A stretch of 64,000 nt of DNA. Origin: Flavobacterium humidisoli (GTDB lineage Bacteria > Bacteroidota > Bacteroidia > Flavobacteriales > Flavobacteriaceae). The position numbers were made by a program, and so were the translations under genes. Shown one piece after another: positions 28,812 through 39,532 of this stretch (positions within the stretch are counted from its first letter, which is position 1; each line of letters opens with the position of its first letter). The stretch lies in contig NZ_CP096829.1 of assembly GCF_023272795.1 (NCBI RefSeq), positions 2,542,001 to 2,606,000 of the forward strand, in the 5' to 3' direction. Under the pieces are notes generated by a model, which saw only the letters and a program-made list of their open reading frames with translations, was not told the origin of the DNA and searched no databases.

Positions 28812-30923
28812 ATGAAAAAATATATTACAGTGTTATTGTTTTCTGTTTCTGTATGTAGTTCTGCGCAAAGCAGTGCTGTAGGCACGCTTACTCCGGAAGC
28901 TTCTGCTATTTTTGAGGTAAAGTCTGTCAAAGGGGGTTTTTTGGCCCCCCGCATGACCCAGGCTCAGCGCGATGCAATCATTGCTCCTGCTGCAGGCCTT
29001 ATGGTTTACAATACGGATGTAAACTGCTACGAGTTTTGGAACTCCAGCGAATGGTTTAATATGTGTGTGGACGGCAGATTGGACCCTTCGTCAAACGGCA
29101 CGGCAAAGGTAGACGCTTATGACTGCAGCGGTGCCGGCGGGGGCACTCTGAATATGGGGATGGCTTCCACAGCGACGCAGGAGATTACCGTATCGGTAAC
29201 GCGCAAAGGCTCCTATAATATCAGCACCGGCGCTGTCAACGGGGTTATTTTTAGCGATTCGGGCACTTTTGACAGTGCGGGTACAAAGGTGATCACCCTT
29301 ACAGGATACGGCTCTCCGGCAAGCGCAGGAACCTATACCTATGCGCTTAATACTGCCCCTTCGTGCAGTTTTGACAGGACGGCGGTAAACGGCTCGCTGC
29401 TTGTCATATCCAGCCAGCCGGCCGCTCCTCCTGCAGCCTGTTCGGGAACAGGGGAGGTGGTTCTGTCTGTTGCCGTTTCCGGCACCACTGGGATTGCCTA
29501 TGCCTAGAGGCGCAATGGCGCATTTCTGTCCAATGATTCTGTAATTTCAGGCGCAGCCACCAATACCTTAAAGCTGACCGATCCCAGAACAAGCGATGCC
29601 GGGGATTACGATGTGCTTATAAGCGGCGATGCTGCATCGCCTGTCAGCTCTTCGATTGTAAAAGTTACAGTGAATGCCACGCCGACTGTTGTCACCGCAG
29701 AGCAGAAGATCTGCCTGCCAGCCACAGCCAATCTGACCCTTTCTGACGTAACACTGGGCAGCACTCCCGGATTAGCGTACAGCTATTTTACGGATGCTGC
29801 TGCCACTAGCGCTTTGGCCACGCCAAGTTCAGTTGGAACGGGCACCTATTATATAAAAGGCACAGACAGTTTTGGCTGTTTTGATATCAGGCCTGTTGCT
29901 GTGAGCACAAACAGCGTTGCTGTTGATGCCATTGGCGGGGGAGCCGCTGCGGTGACTGTGGGAAATGAAACCCCCGCTTTTACAGATGCAACTCCTGGCG
30001 GTACGTGGTCGATCGCCAATGGCACGGGGAGTGCTACTATTGACAGTTCTGGCATTGTTACGGGAGTTTCAGCCGGCACTGTAACTGTCGTTTATAGCAT
30101 TGCAAATGCCGGATGTATCAGTGCGGCGTCAAAAAGCCTGACCGTTGGTGAAGGAGGGGTTATCCCCGGAAATGCGTTCTGTGCAGGAAAAAGTATTTCA
30201 AAGACATCCTGCATCGGTGTATCTGGAGCTGTTCTTAACGATGATGCTGCCACCACTGACGGGGTAGAATATGACTGGGCTTCTGCCGCCAGCAGTGTTT
30301 TGGGAGACGGTTTTGGGGCGACTACGGCTACGCGCGCTCTGGTTGAAATAGGGGGGCAGTGCTGGTCGCGCTACAATATGGATGTGGTGAACAGCAATGA
30401 CACTCCTGCCATTAATGATGGAATAGACCGTGGATCGAGCGATTATTACAACAGGGCAGGAGTCGAGCCTGCAGCCAATGAAGGCCTGCTGTACCAGTGG
30501 TCGGCGGCAATGAACGGCAGCACGGCGGAGCGCGCTCAGGGAGTCTGCCCTTCAGGCTGGCATGTCCCTTCGGACTGCGAGTGGATGTTTTTGGAAAATA
30601 GCTTGGGTATGACAGTAGCCGATCAGGTGGCAACGGGATATAGAAATTCAGGTATTGTTGGCATAAAATTAACTACTGGAGGATCTTCTGGATTCGCTGC
30701 ACTATTGTCAGGTAATGGGCTCTATGCGCCCTCTTTCCAGGGCCGCGGTGTTAACGGCTTCTTTTGGTCATCATCGCCTAGCGGTTCTTCTGCGTTCAAT
30801 CGCTCAGTGCAGTATAATGTTACTTCTATTTACAGGGGCGCTAACAGCGTAGCTCAAAGTTATTCTGTCCGCTGTAAAGGATTGATTTTCTTTATTGATT
30901 TTTATTGGAGCAAATCTTATTAA
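28812..30923 (+). pseudogene. FISUMP-domain surface protein, second copy, interrupted by an amber codon
   Basis: This is a tandem duplicate of 26411-28483 with the same order of signal peptide, N-terminal module, Ig-like fold, BIG_2-like segment and FISUMP domain. At 29505-29507 a TAG replaces the tryptophan codon (TGG) of the intact copy in the Ig-like fold; the frame stays open on both sides, so there is a single nonsense change. As read, translation would give a 231-residue secreted N-terminal piece; an internal ATG-type start for the remainder is unlikely to be useful because it would lack a signal peptide. The C-terminus differs from the first copy and runs on to GLIFFIDFYWSKSY. Suppression or a sequencing error are the alternatives to a true pseudogene. 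Confidence 0.8.
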
Positions 30924-31339
30924 GGGTTTGAGATAATATATATTATGACGGCTAGATAAAATGAGTAGCTGGAAAAGGGATCTTATTATAATTTATTCCT
31001 TTTTAAGGACGATATTCTTAGTGAAGATGGAAAATTAAAAGGGCATTCCAATAAAATTTATCAGCGGGATAATAAAGTTTTTTATTTTACTGTTATTATA
31101 TTTTATAGTTTTAGGGGATATGTCTTAAAAACAGCCCTTTTTGACTTATCGCAATCTCAATCAAAATTGCCATTGCCAACGGGAATTGCAGCGAAAGATT
31201 TATGTTTTTCAATCATATTTCAATATTTTGTGGCATTACGATTGCTGTAAGCTGCAAATATTGTTTATGTTAAATTATTTTCCCTTCGTTATGTTAAAAT
31301 GGAATTGTAAGAAATTAAGTGTGGTTTTTGAATTAATGC
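30924..31339. other. Intergenic, no gene seen
   Basis: About 415 AT-rich bases lie between the second FISUMP copy and the TlpA-like gene. There is no hairpin with a T run and no long open frame with a recognisable product. The promoter of 31340-32740 should lie at the right end. Confidence 0.4.
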
Positions 31340-32740
31340 ATGAGCAGTATGAGATTTAAGTTTATTTTTATTGTATTTATTTTCAGTGGCATAAGCCTTT
31401 CTTTTGCCCAGGTCAAGGACAGTATAAGGATTCGGGGAGAATTTCATGATAACATTCGCTATGCCAGTGCTGTTTTAGTGGCTTTTGGCTCAGAGGAGAA
31501 AGCAGTGTTAAAAAGTCCCATTAAGCAGGGGGTTTGCAAGATCTCCCTGCCAGCAGACCTGACACCTGGAATTTATCGTCTGGTGTACAGTCAAAGCGAA
31601 GCAGCTTCTTATATCGATCTAATACTTAATGGCTCAGAGCCTCTTATTTCTTTTTCGTTAGACGCAAATAAAAAAGAAACAGTGGTTTTCAAAGAATCTG
31701 ATAGTAATAAAAGGTGGTATGGATATCTGCTGGCAAGCAGGAGCAGACTGCTAAAAATAGAAATGCTTTCAGAACTTTGGATGAACTATCCTGATCGCAG
31801 AGATAAAATTCTTTCAGCGGTGAAAAGCAGTATTGAAAAGGAAAAGGAACACTATCAAAACGAGCTCAAAATTTTTATTAAAGAAAATAAAGGAAGCTGG
31901 CAGGCTGATATGGCTGCAAATACCCCTTATTATTTTACTGATTTAAATGAATTGCAGGTCTTGCAGGATTACGACCGCAGGAACCATTATTGGGACCATA
32001 TAGACACCCAGAATGAAGGTTTGCTGCATAGTCCACTTTATACAGACCATATCCTTAATTACCTTCGGTATTATATGAATCCCCAAATGCATTTTGGCGA
32101 ACAGGAGATGGAAGAGGGCTTTAAAAAGAGCAGCGACACCATAATGGCTAAGTTTGGAGGAAATGGGAAAACACAAAAGTTTGCCTTGCAATATCTGATT
32201 AGAGGCTTTAAGGAAATAGGCCAGGAAAAGGTATTGCAGTATATAGATCAAAAGTATGCCCATATTGCTTTACAATGCCAGGATGATCAGGAAAAAGAAG
32301 CGTTTGAACAGCGGATGGCCTGTTATGAACTGCTAAAGAACGGTGTGAAAGCTCCTGATTTCAGCTGGTATGATAAGGATGGAGTCGTTAAAAAATTGAA
32401 TGACATTGCCGGTGATAAGGTTCTGGTTGTTTTTTGGGCAAGCTGGTGTACGCATTGCCAGCAGATGATGCCAAGTCTTAATGAATTTGCTTTAAACAAT
32501 CCCAATATAAAAGTACTGGCTGTCAGCCTGGATGATGATCAGGATGCTTTTATGCGAATCACAGGGAAGTTTAATAATATGCTTCATTTTTGCGATTTTA
32601 AAAAATGGAACAGCGATCCTGTTATAAAATATAATATTGTGGCGACTCCGAGTTTTTTTCTCTTGGATAAAGAACGACGAATCATTGACAAATATGCTTC
32701 GTTTGAAGGTTTTATAACTGCTCTGGCTAAAATGCAATAG
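31340..32740 (+). CDS. TlpA-like thioredoxin-fold thiol-disulfide oxidoreductase, periplasmic
   Basis: The 466-residue protein has a signal peptide (FIVFIFSGISLSFAQ) and a long N-terminal region (about 25-340), of the kind found on Bacteroidota redoxins (DUF4369-like beta start, then helices). It ends in a thioredoxin fold with the active site FWASWCTHCQQMMP (cysteines 370 and 373) and the cis-proline strand VATPSFFLLDKERRI. Such proteins reduce or rearrange disulfides in the periplasm. An ATG at 31349 in frame would also give a good signal peptide; 31340 is kept only as the longer choice. Downstream lies a decayed small membrane gene (32830-33150) on the same strand. Its substrate is unknown; the cysteine-bearing neighbours (TSP3 and FISUMP proteins) are possible but unproven clients. 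Confidence 0.85.
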   Translation: MSSMRFKFIFIVFIFSGISLSFAQVKDSIRIRGEFHDNIRYASAVLVAFGSEEKAVLKSPIKQGVCKISLPADLTPGIYRLVYSQSEAASYIDLILNGSEPLISFSLDANKKETVVFKESDSNKRWYGYLLASRSRLLKIEMLSELWMNYPDRRDKILSAVKSSIEKEKEHYQNELKIFIKENKGSWQADMAANTPYYFTDLNELQVLQDYDRRNHYWDHIDTQNEGLLHSPLYTDHILNYLRYYMNPQMHFGEQEMEEGFKKSSDTIMAKFGGNGKTQKFALQYLIRGFKEIGQEKVLQYIDQKYAHIALQCQDDQEKEAFEQRMACYELLKNGVKAPDFSWYDKDGVVKKLNDIAGDKVLVVFWASWCTHCQQMMPSLNEFALNNPNIKVLAVSLDDDQDAFMRITGKFNNMLHFCDFKKWNSDPVIKYNIVATPSFFLLDKERRIIDKYASFEGFITALAKMQ

Positions 32741-32829
32741 TTTTTCTGCTTTTTTAATTGTAAAACAGCTGATTGTGTCAGTACTATCCTTTTACAGTTT
32801 AAATGATTAACGGTAATCTTATAAATGCT

Positions 32830-33150
32830 ATGGTAAAGTTTAGCTTGATTGTTTTTATTTTTTTAGACAGTTATAATTTTGCTCAAAACAGCAGCATTGC
32901 TAACCCTTTGCCTTTGCCTTGAGCTCCATATTTATTTACTTTTTATAAGTATTTGTCAAAGCTTGCAATTGTGATATTGGCTATACAGTTTTTGAGCAGA
33001 CTTTTATCAGGCTATATCAGTGCGATTCTGTTATTGGGGATGCTGATATTTTTTGTTTTTTTTGACAGCACCTTTTAGTCCTGCGATTATTTCCTTTATG
33101 AAGATTTGAAAATCAAGCAGGAAGCTGGTTATTTTCGATCCGTTTCTTAA
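32830..33150 (+). pseudogene. Decayed small secreted/membrane protein gene
   Basis: One frame runs 106 codons from ATG 32830 to TAA 33150 but contains two in-frame stops (after PLPLP and after FFDSTF). The first part looks like a signal peptide (LIVFIFLDSYNFAQN); the middle is strongly hydrophobic (LAIVILAIQFLSRLL, ISAILLLGMLIFFVFF). A strong terminator follows 23 bases later, which supports a former gene. The family is not recognised; an inner-membrane partner of the upstream TlpA-like protein is one possibility. Confidence 0.5.
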
Positions 33151-33172
33151 AGAAAAAAGGTGCTACAAATGT

Positions 33173-33205
33173 AACTGCTATATTTGATATAGCAGTTTTT
33201 TTTTT
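33173..33205 (+). terminator. Strong intrinsic terminator
   Basis: Perfect 11-base arms (AACTGCTATAT and its reverse complement) around a three-base loop, running directly into ten T residues. It probably ended the TlpA-like transcription unit including the decayed gene 32830-33150. Confidence 0.9.
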
Positions 33206-33599
33206 AAATAGATGTCCATAAATCTTAAAAGATTAGCTCTTCCGTTTACTGATGGAGCACGCAGCGTACTAGCTAATTAGTGCTTACAGTGTTAAAAATT
33301 GGTTTTAGATCTGATGTGGGCTCTTTTTCTTTTTCAGTTAGGATGCCTATTTTGGCTTTAGCATCTGCTAGTGCTCCAATGATATTATTCAAAATTAGTG
33401 CACGGTCTTTTACCAGTTCTTCCAGATGCTGGATGTATGCATTAGTCTGTTTTCAGTTTCTTTGTTATAAGATCTTCAAGAATTATTTGGTTTTCAAATT
33501 AACCTCGCCAACTCCAAAGAAGAAAAGAAAATGCCGCCGTATTTTTTAAAGAAATGTCTTTCATGACCAGAAAGAATATGTAGGAACCCAGAAGATAAT
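33206..33599. other. Intergenic with an unassigned minus-strand open segment
   Basis: A minus-strand stretch at about 33281-33450 reads QTNAYIQHLEELVKDRALIL and onward as a charged helix without a start codon or recognised family. It may be a gene remnant, perhaps of a mobile element; it was not called as a gene. Confidence 0.3.
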
Positions 33600-33890
33600 C
33601 TTCACACGAATCACTATTTTATTCCGGCTTGGTCATCCAGTATGCTAATAAAATTTGCCTGCATATCGGATTCTTATAAAAACGGCACAAGAAATATGCA
33701 ACGTAAAGCAGACAGCGGGTGATAAATTCTGGGGTTGAGGGGTTTGTTCAGATCTTTAAAAGCTGACTTGGCTGTGGTCGCAATTGATATGTTGAAAACA
33801 GCCATGCATGAAACTCGGGAAATAAGAATTGGGAACAGTAAAAAATAAGACATATCGAGTTTGGCTGTAAAATCAATGGAGAATTAATAA
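33600..33890 (+). mobile_element. IS3-family OrfB fragment (decayed)
   Basis: Broken frames give IQYANK, then NMQRKADSG, GLFRSLKAD, and a tail IGNSKK-stop-DISSL, corresponding to the HSDRGIQYAS, MSRKGDCWDN, ESFFKSLKAE and YNKKRxHSxL segments of IS3 integrases in the right order and spacing. It differs from the copies at 12350 and 57985, so it may be a different IS3-family member. No ends were seen. Confidence 0.5.
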
Positions 33891-34574
33891 TTCTGATCCA
33901 TTTCAGCAATACACATTTATTTTTACGGTTTTTGTCTGCGTATCCTAATTCTCATTTTAGCTGCTGCTGAGCAGGTAATATTAAGTTTTTCCAAAATGGA
34001 TGATCGACACTAGTTTCTATTTTTGCAGTAAAAGCAGAATTATCCAATTATCGAATTTTCAAATGCCTTTGAAAACTTACGAGATGATTCTCTTTGCAAT
34101 ATTGAAGTTTTTCGCTTCTGGCAATTTGTTAGCGATTTTTTAGATAACGCCTTGCATAACCGTATTTTTCAAAATGTTTGCGTTTATATTTTTTTTTGAA
34201 ATATACATTTTTGAAAACTTTTTTTTCATTACTCCTCTCTGTTTCCTTGTAAAACGGGACTTAAGCTGTTTTCTAGTCAAATGAAATTTGTCTTTTTTAG
34301 TTTTGTTTTGAAAATGCTAAAAAATGTTAACGTTGAAATATTCCGATAGCACTAATAATTAAAAGTACCTTATTTTAAATAAATAAGAAAAAACGGGAGT
34401 AGCCGTATGAAGTAATCTGTCTGTGCTTCAAAATTTAAAACTTCTTTTGCAAAAAAAAAAATAAGCACATTTTTACTTTATAAATTTAGCTATAGTACTG
34501 CTCTTAAATAATTATTGGGATACTGGAGTTATTTAATCAATATGAAAATGTGTTTGTTTTAAAAAAAAACAGTT
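33891..34574. other. Intergenic, no gene seen
   Basis: About 680 AT-rich bases precede the NHL/TSP3 gene. A poly-A run (34451-34462) followed by CTTTATAAATTTAG (about 34477) may hold the promoter, but the Bacteroidota consensus is only partly met. Confidence 0.35.
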
Positions 34575-37500
34575 ATGATCAAAAATCTACTTTCTTTGTC
34601 GATATGCTTTTTAAGTATTCAGCTTGTAGGTGCACAAACACAACCTGTGATTTCATATCCAGGCACTCTAACCTACACCAAAGGGACAGCTATTAGCACT
34701 GTAAGCCCTACCCCTAAAAACAACCTTGTATCCACTTATGCTGGAAACGGATCAGCGGCTTTTGCTGACGGAACAACCTCTACAGCTTCATTTAACAAAC
34801 CTGTCGAAGTGCTTTTTTCTTCATCTGGTGATTTATATGTCGCTGAGCATTCCAACAGACGAATTAGAAAAATAACTTCAGCAGGAGCTGTATCAACTTT
34901 TGCTGGAAACGGAGTTGGGGCTACTGTAGATGGAGTAGGTACTGCCGCTTCCTTTGTTTCGTGTTCATCTTTGGCTTTTCTCTCCTCAGGCGACTTAATT
35001 GTATCAGATTTTACCGGGTGTAGAATAAGGAGAATAACACCCGCAGGTGTAGTGACAACTTTTGCGGGAAGCGGAGCATTGTCTAGTATCGATGGAACAG
35101 GAACCGCTGCTTCTTTCCATAATCCGAGCGGAGTAGCAGTTGATGCTTTAGATAACATATATGTTACAGATTTTAGTTCTCATAAAATAAGAAAAATAAC
35201 GCCCGCTGGAGTTGTATCGACCTTTGCGGGTAGCGGAGTTCAGGGGGGTGCTGATGGTTTTGGAACGGCAGCTTCTTTCAGTAATCCCAATGGACTCATA
35301 GTTGGTCCTACTGGCGATATATTTGTTACCGAGGCAAGTCATAGAATTAGAAAAATAACCCCTACAGGAGCAGTAACGACTTTTGCAGGCACTGGATTGC
35401 CGGGAATTTTTAATGGTTCTACATTATTGACTTCTACATTTAATAATCCTAGAGGCATCTATTTTAATAGTTTAGGTTATATGTTTGTCAGTGATCAGAA
35501 TGGAAATGTGATTAGAAGAATAAGTCCCTCAGGTGAGATTGTTACTCTTGCTGGTAATGGAATATCGGGAAATAGCGATGGGGCTGGATCCCTTGCGCAA
35601 TTTAGCACTCCCGCTGGAGTAACCATTAACCCTGCAACTGGCGATTTATATAATGCTGATTCTGGCAATAGTATTATAAGAAAGATTAAAACAGCAGTAT
35701 TAAGTATTAGTCCTGCCTTACCTGCAGGATTAGTTTTTAATGCTTTAACAGGAGAAATAAGTGGAACGCCAACTGCAATTACTTCAAAGGCAATATATAA
35801 TGTTACAGCCCAAAACGAAGGAGGCACTACGATTGTTCCAATTGAAATAACGGTTAATGATATTATCATGGGGCCTGTATTTTATCCAGATACCGCTTGT
35901 GATGTTAATAAGCCGCTTGCAGTGTCAATTAAACCTGTTCCGATTACTGGGGGTGCAGTGGTTTCTTTTTCAATGGGAACTGGGGATTCCTTGCCCGATG
36001 GATTGGTTCTTAATGGTTTGACTGGAGAGATAACTGGGACTCCAACAGTTATCGGGAGATTTTCATGTGTAATTATAGCAACAAACAGTGCTGGATCTAG
36101 ATCCTCCAATTTGTTTTTGATTGATGTTAAGGATGTTGATACAGACAATGACGGCATCCTGGATGGGGCAGACAACTGTCCGCTTGTTTCAAACTCTGAC
36201 CAGCTGGATACTGATGGTGACCTGATAGGGGATGCCTGCGATGCTGATGATGACAATGACGGGATACTGGATGGGGCAGACAACTGTCCGCTTGTTTCAA
36301 ACTCTGGCCAGCTGGATAACGATGGGGATCTGATAGGGGATGCCTGCGATGCCGATGATGACAATGACGGCATCCTGGATGGGGCAGACAACTGTCCGCT
36401 TGTTTCAAACTCTGACCAGCTGGATACCGATGGTGACCTGATAGGGGATGCCTGCGATGCTGATGATGACAATGACGGGATACTGGATGGGGCAGACAAC
36501 TGTCCGCTTGTTTCAAACTCTGGCCAGCTGGATAACGATGGGGATCTGATAGGGGATGCCTGCGATGCCGATGATGACAATGACGGCATCCTGGATGGGG
36601 CAGACAACTGTCCGCTTGTTTCAAACTCTGACCAGCTGGATACCGATGGTGACCTGATAGGGGATGCCTGCGATGCTGATGATGACAATGACGGGATACT
36701 GGATGGGGCAGACAACTGTCCGCTTGTTTCAAACTCTGACCAGCTGGATACTGATGGTGACCTGATAGGGGATGCCTGCGATGCTGATGATGACAATGAC
36801 GGCATCCTGGATGGGGCAGACAACTGTCCGCTTGTTTCAAACTCTGGCCAGCTGGATACTGATGGTGACCTGATAGGGGATGCCTGCGATGCAGACGATG
36901 ACAATGACGGCATCCTGGATGGGGCAGACAACTGTCCGCTTGTTTCAAACTCTGGCCAGCTGGATACTGATGGTGACCTGATAGGGGATGCCTGCGATGC
37001 TGATGATGACAATGACGGGATACTGGATGGGGCAGACAACTGTCCGCTTGTTTCAAACTCTGGCCAGCTGGATAACGATGGGGATCTGATAGGGGATGCC
37101 TGCGATGCCGATGATGACAATGACGGCATCCTGGATGGGGCAGACAACTGTCCGCTTGTTTCAAACTCTGACCAGCTGGATACTGATGGTGACCTGATAG
37201 GGGATGCCTGCGATGCTGATGATGACAATGACGGGATACTGGATGGGGCAGACAACTGTCCGCTTGTTTCAAACTCTGGCCAGCTGGATAACGATGGGGA
37301 TCTGATAGGGGATGCCTGCGATGCCGATGATGACAATGACGGCATCCTGGATGGGGCAGACAACTGTCCGCTTGTTTCAAACTCTGACCAGCTGGATACC
37401 GATGGTGACCTGATAGGGGATGCCTGCGATGCTGATGATGACAATGACGGCATACTGGATTTAGCAGACAACTGTCCGCTTGTTTCAAACGCTGATCAGA

Positions 37501-38585
37501 TGGATACTGATGGGGATCTGATAGGGGATGCCTGCGATGCTGATGATGACAATGACGGCATCCTGGATGTTGCAGACAACTGTCCATTGATGATTAACCT
37601 TGATCAGTTGGATACTGACGGGGATTCAATAGGAGATGCATGTGATTCAGATGATGATGGAGACGGAATCCTTGATGGTGTCGACAATTGTCCTTTAATT
37701 GCTAATGCTGGCCAGTTGGATACAGACGGAGACTCAATAGGAGATGCATGTGATTCAGATGATGATGGAGACGGAATCCCAGATGGTGCAGACAACTGTC
37801 CTTTAATTGCTAATCCTGACCAATTGGATACAGACGGAGACTCAATAGGAGATGCATGTGATTCAGATGATGATGGAGACGGAATCCCAGATGGTGCAGA
37901 CAACTGTCCTTTAATTGCTAATCCTGACCAATTGGATACAGACGGAGACTCAATAGGAGATGCATGTGATTCAGATGATGATGGAGACGGAATCTTAGAT
38001 GGTGCAGACAACTGTCCGCTTGTTTCAAACTCTGGCCAGGTGGATACAGACGGAGACGGAATTGGAGATGCATGCGATTTGAATACGGATTCAGACAATG
38101 ACGGCATATTAGATGGAGCAGACAACTGTCCGCTTGTTTCAAACTCTGGCCAGGTGGATACAGACGGAGACGGAATTGGAGATGCATGCGATTTGAATAC
38201 GGATTCAGACAATGACGGCATATTGGATGGAGCAGACAACTGTCCGCTTGTTTCAAACTCTGGCCAGGTGGATACAGACGGAGACGGAATTGGAGATGCA
38301 TGTGATGCGGAAGATGTTCTAATTTCAGAGGCAATAACACCTAATGGGGATGGAATCAACGACACTTGGATGATCTATGGCATTGAGAATTATCCTGGCA
38401 CTACTGTTCGCGTATTTAACAGATGGGGAAGTGAGGTTTTCTATTCTAAAGATTATAAAAATGACTGGAATGGAAGCTGGAGTGATAAGGGCACATTACC
38501 TGAATCAAGTGCATACTATTATATCGTAGACTTAAAATCACAAGGGATTATGATTAAAAAGGGCTGGATATTTATTACTAAATAA
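34575..38585 (+). CDS. NHL-propeller, putative-Ig and TSP3-repeat adhesin with T9SS type B domain
   Basis: The 1336-residue protein has a signal peptide ([12 protein letters not shown]). NHL-type propeller repeats occupy about residues 50-375 (units such as [26 protein letters not shown] are spaced about 55 residues apart). Two putative-Ig (He_PIG) folds follow at about 376-515 ([38 protein letters not shown]). Twenty thrombospondin type 3-like repeats cover about 521-1247, each rich in DxDxDG calcium-binding motifs and one cysteine pair (DNCPL...GDACD). The type B C-terminal domain starts at about 1247 ([36 protein letters not shown]). A rigid, calcium-stiffened stalk displaying a propeller head is likely. 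A PorP/SprF gene begins nine bases downstream, so this is the cargo of cassette 3; no OmpA gene follows. Confidence 0.9.
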   Translation: MIKNLLSLSICFLSIQLVGAQTQPVISYPGTLTYTKGTAISTVSPTPKNNLVSTYAGNGSAAFADGTTSTASFNKPVEVLFSSSGDLYVAEHSNRRIRKITSAGAVSTFAGNGVGATVDGVGTAASFVSCSSLAFLSSGDLIVSDFTGCRIRRITPAGVVTTFAGSGALSSIDGTGTAASFHNPSGVAVDALDNIYVTDFSSHKIRKITPAGVVSTFAGSGVQGGADGFGTAASFSNPNGLIVGPTGDIFVTEASHRIRKITPTGAVTTFAGTGLPGIFNGSTLLTSTFNNPRGIYFNSLGYMFVSDQNGNVIRRISPSGEIVTLAGNGISGNSDGAGSLAQFSTPAGVTINPATGDLYNADSGNSIIRKIKTAVLSISPALPAGLVFNALTGEISGTPTAITSKAIYNVTAQNEGGTTIVPIEITVNDIIMGPVFYPDTACDVNKPLAVSIKPVPITGGAVVSFSMGTGDSLPDGLVLNGLTGEITGTPTVIGRFSCVIIATNSAGSRSSNLFLIDVKDVDTDNDGILDGADNCPLVSNSDQLDTDGDLIGDACDADDDNDGILDGADNCPLVSNSGQLDNDGDLIGDACDADDDNDGILDGADNCPLVSNSDQLDTDGDLIGDACDADDDNDGILDGADNCPLVSNSGQLDNDGDLIGDACDADDDNDGILDGADNCPLVSNSDQLDTDGDLIGDACDADDDNDGILDGADNCPLVSNSDQLDTDGDLIGDACDADDDNDGILDGADNCPLVSNSGQLDTDGDLIGDACDADDDNDGILDGADNCPLVSNSGQLDTDGDLIGDACDADDDNDGILDGADNCPLVSNSGQLDNDGDLIGDACDADDDNDGILDGADNCPLVSNSDQLDTDGDLIGDACDADDDNDGILDGADNCPLVSNSGQLDNDGDLIGDACDADDDNDGILDGADNCPLVSNSDQLDTDGDLIGDACDADDDNDGILDLADNCPLVSNADQMDTDGDLIGDACDADDDNDGILDVADNCPLMINLDQLDTDGDSIGDACDSDDDGDGILDGVDNCPLIANAGQLDTDGDSIGDACDSDDDGDGIPDGADNCPLIANPDQLDTDGDSIGDACDSDDDGDGIPDGADNCPLIANPDQLDTDGDSIGDACDSDDDGDGILDGADNCPLVSNSGQVDTDGDGIGDACDLNTDSDNDGILDGADNCPLVSNSGQVDTDGDGIGDACDLNTDSDNDGILDGADNCPLVSNSGQVDTDGDGIGDACDAEDVLISEAITPNGDGINDTWMIYGIENYPGTTVRVFNRWGSEVFYSKDYKNDWNGSWSDKGTLPESSAYYYIVDLKSQGIMIKKGWIFITK
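36136..38316 (+). repeat. Tandem TSP3 coding repeat, 20 copies, mostly 108 bp
   Basis: The GAC of the NDGIL motif recurs every 108 bases from 36150 to 37986 (copies 1-18); the last copies are about 117 bases apart because of an inserted LNTDSD segment. Copies 1-12 are near-identical and come in two types, SDQLDTDG and SGQLDNDG, which alternate over much of the array, suggesting duplication of two-unit blocks. Copies 13-17 are more divergent. Confidence 0.95.
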
Positions 38586-38594
38586 TTTTATACG

Positions 38595-39485
38595 ATGAAA
38601 AAAATTAATTATATATTAACGGGAACACTTCTATTATTTAGTGGTGTTTCCTTCTCTCAGCAGGATGCTTCATTTACACAATACCGCTATCATATGAACA
38701 GCATTAATCCGGCGTATGCAGCAATCGGTGAAGAAACAGCAATAGCCAGTTCTCTGAGGGATCAATGGACGGGTGTGCCGGATGCCCCTCTAACCCAATG
38801 TGTTTCCTTTGGAACTCCGATAGCATTAAATACCGGTATTGGGCTGTCAATTGTCAACGACAGGACTTTTATGGAGAAACAAACGTTTGTTGGAATTGAT
38901 TTTTCATACAAAATGAAATTAAATCCTGCTTTGGATTTATATTTTGGGTTAAAAGCCGGCGGTAACTTCTACAGTGTTAACACTTCCGGTCTAGATACTT
39001 ATAATATTCAGGCTGATCCTGCTTTAATATCATATACCAGTTTTAATCCAAATGTAGGATTAGGGTTTGTCTTAAAGAATGAAAAATATTATGTGTCTCT
39101 TTCGGTTCCCAGAATCTTAAGTACTCAAAAGGTAAGGAACCAGTCAGGATATGCTGTAATGGCATCTGATAGAGCCCACTGGTATTTCAGCGGCGGGTAT
39201 GATTTTGAATTAGACTCAGGTCTGACCCCCTTGGTGCTAAAGCCTTCCCTAATGTTGCGTTATGTGAGCAACGCTCCTGTTTCTGCAGATTTTAATTCTA
39301 TGCTTGAGATAGCTAAAATATTTGAAATTGGCGCCATGTATAGAACAGACCAAGCCTTTGGAGTTTTGACTGATTTTACAATTAATAAACGTCTGCTTTT
39401 AGGGTATTCTTATGAATGGATTACCAAACCTTCTTTGGGCAGCGCAAGAGGAACTTATGAGCTTTTTTTGAAATATACTTTTTAG
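38595..39485 (+). CDS. PorP/SprF family type IX secretion outer-membrane protein
   Basis: The 296-residue protein has a signal peptide (LLLFSGVSFSQQ) and family motifs FTQYRYHMNSINPAYAAIGE, LRDQWTGVPDAPLTQ, IGLSIVNDRTF, FNPNVGLGFVLKNEKYYVSLSVPRIL, and a C-terminal LGYSYEW...GTYELFLKYTF ending in phenylalanine. It is more divergent than the two PorP/SprF proteins of cassettes 1 and 2, which resemble each other. The nine-base gap to the NHL/TSP3 cargo gene implies co-transcription and a dedicated export partner. A perfect 25-base inverted repeat terminates the unit at 39533-39585. Confidence 0.87.
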   Translation: MKKINYILTGTLLLFSGVSFSQQDASFTQYRYHMNSINPAYAAIGEETAIASSLRDQWTGVPDAPLTQCVSFGTPIALNTGIGLSIVNDRTFMEKQTFVGIDFSYKMKLNPALDLYFGLKAGGNFYSVNTSGLDTYNIQADPALISYTSFNPNVGLGFVLKNEKYYVSLSVPRILSTQKVRNQSGYAVMASDRAHWYFSGGYDFELDSGLTPLVLKPSLMLRYVSNAPVSADFNSMLEIAKIFEIGAMYRTDQAFGVLTDFTINKRLLLGYSYEWITKPSLGSARGTYELFLKYTF

Positions 39486-39532
39486 ATTAATTTCAGATAA
39501 TATTAAAATTATTTTTATTTTGATTATAGCAT

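Noticed and set aside
35882..37587. Two long minus-strand open frames (529 and 486 codons) opposite the TSP3 repeats
   Set aside because: They are low-complexity mirrors (Ser/Pro-rich and His/Arg-rich) of the calcium-binding repeat, kept open by the repeat itself.
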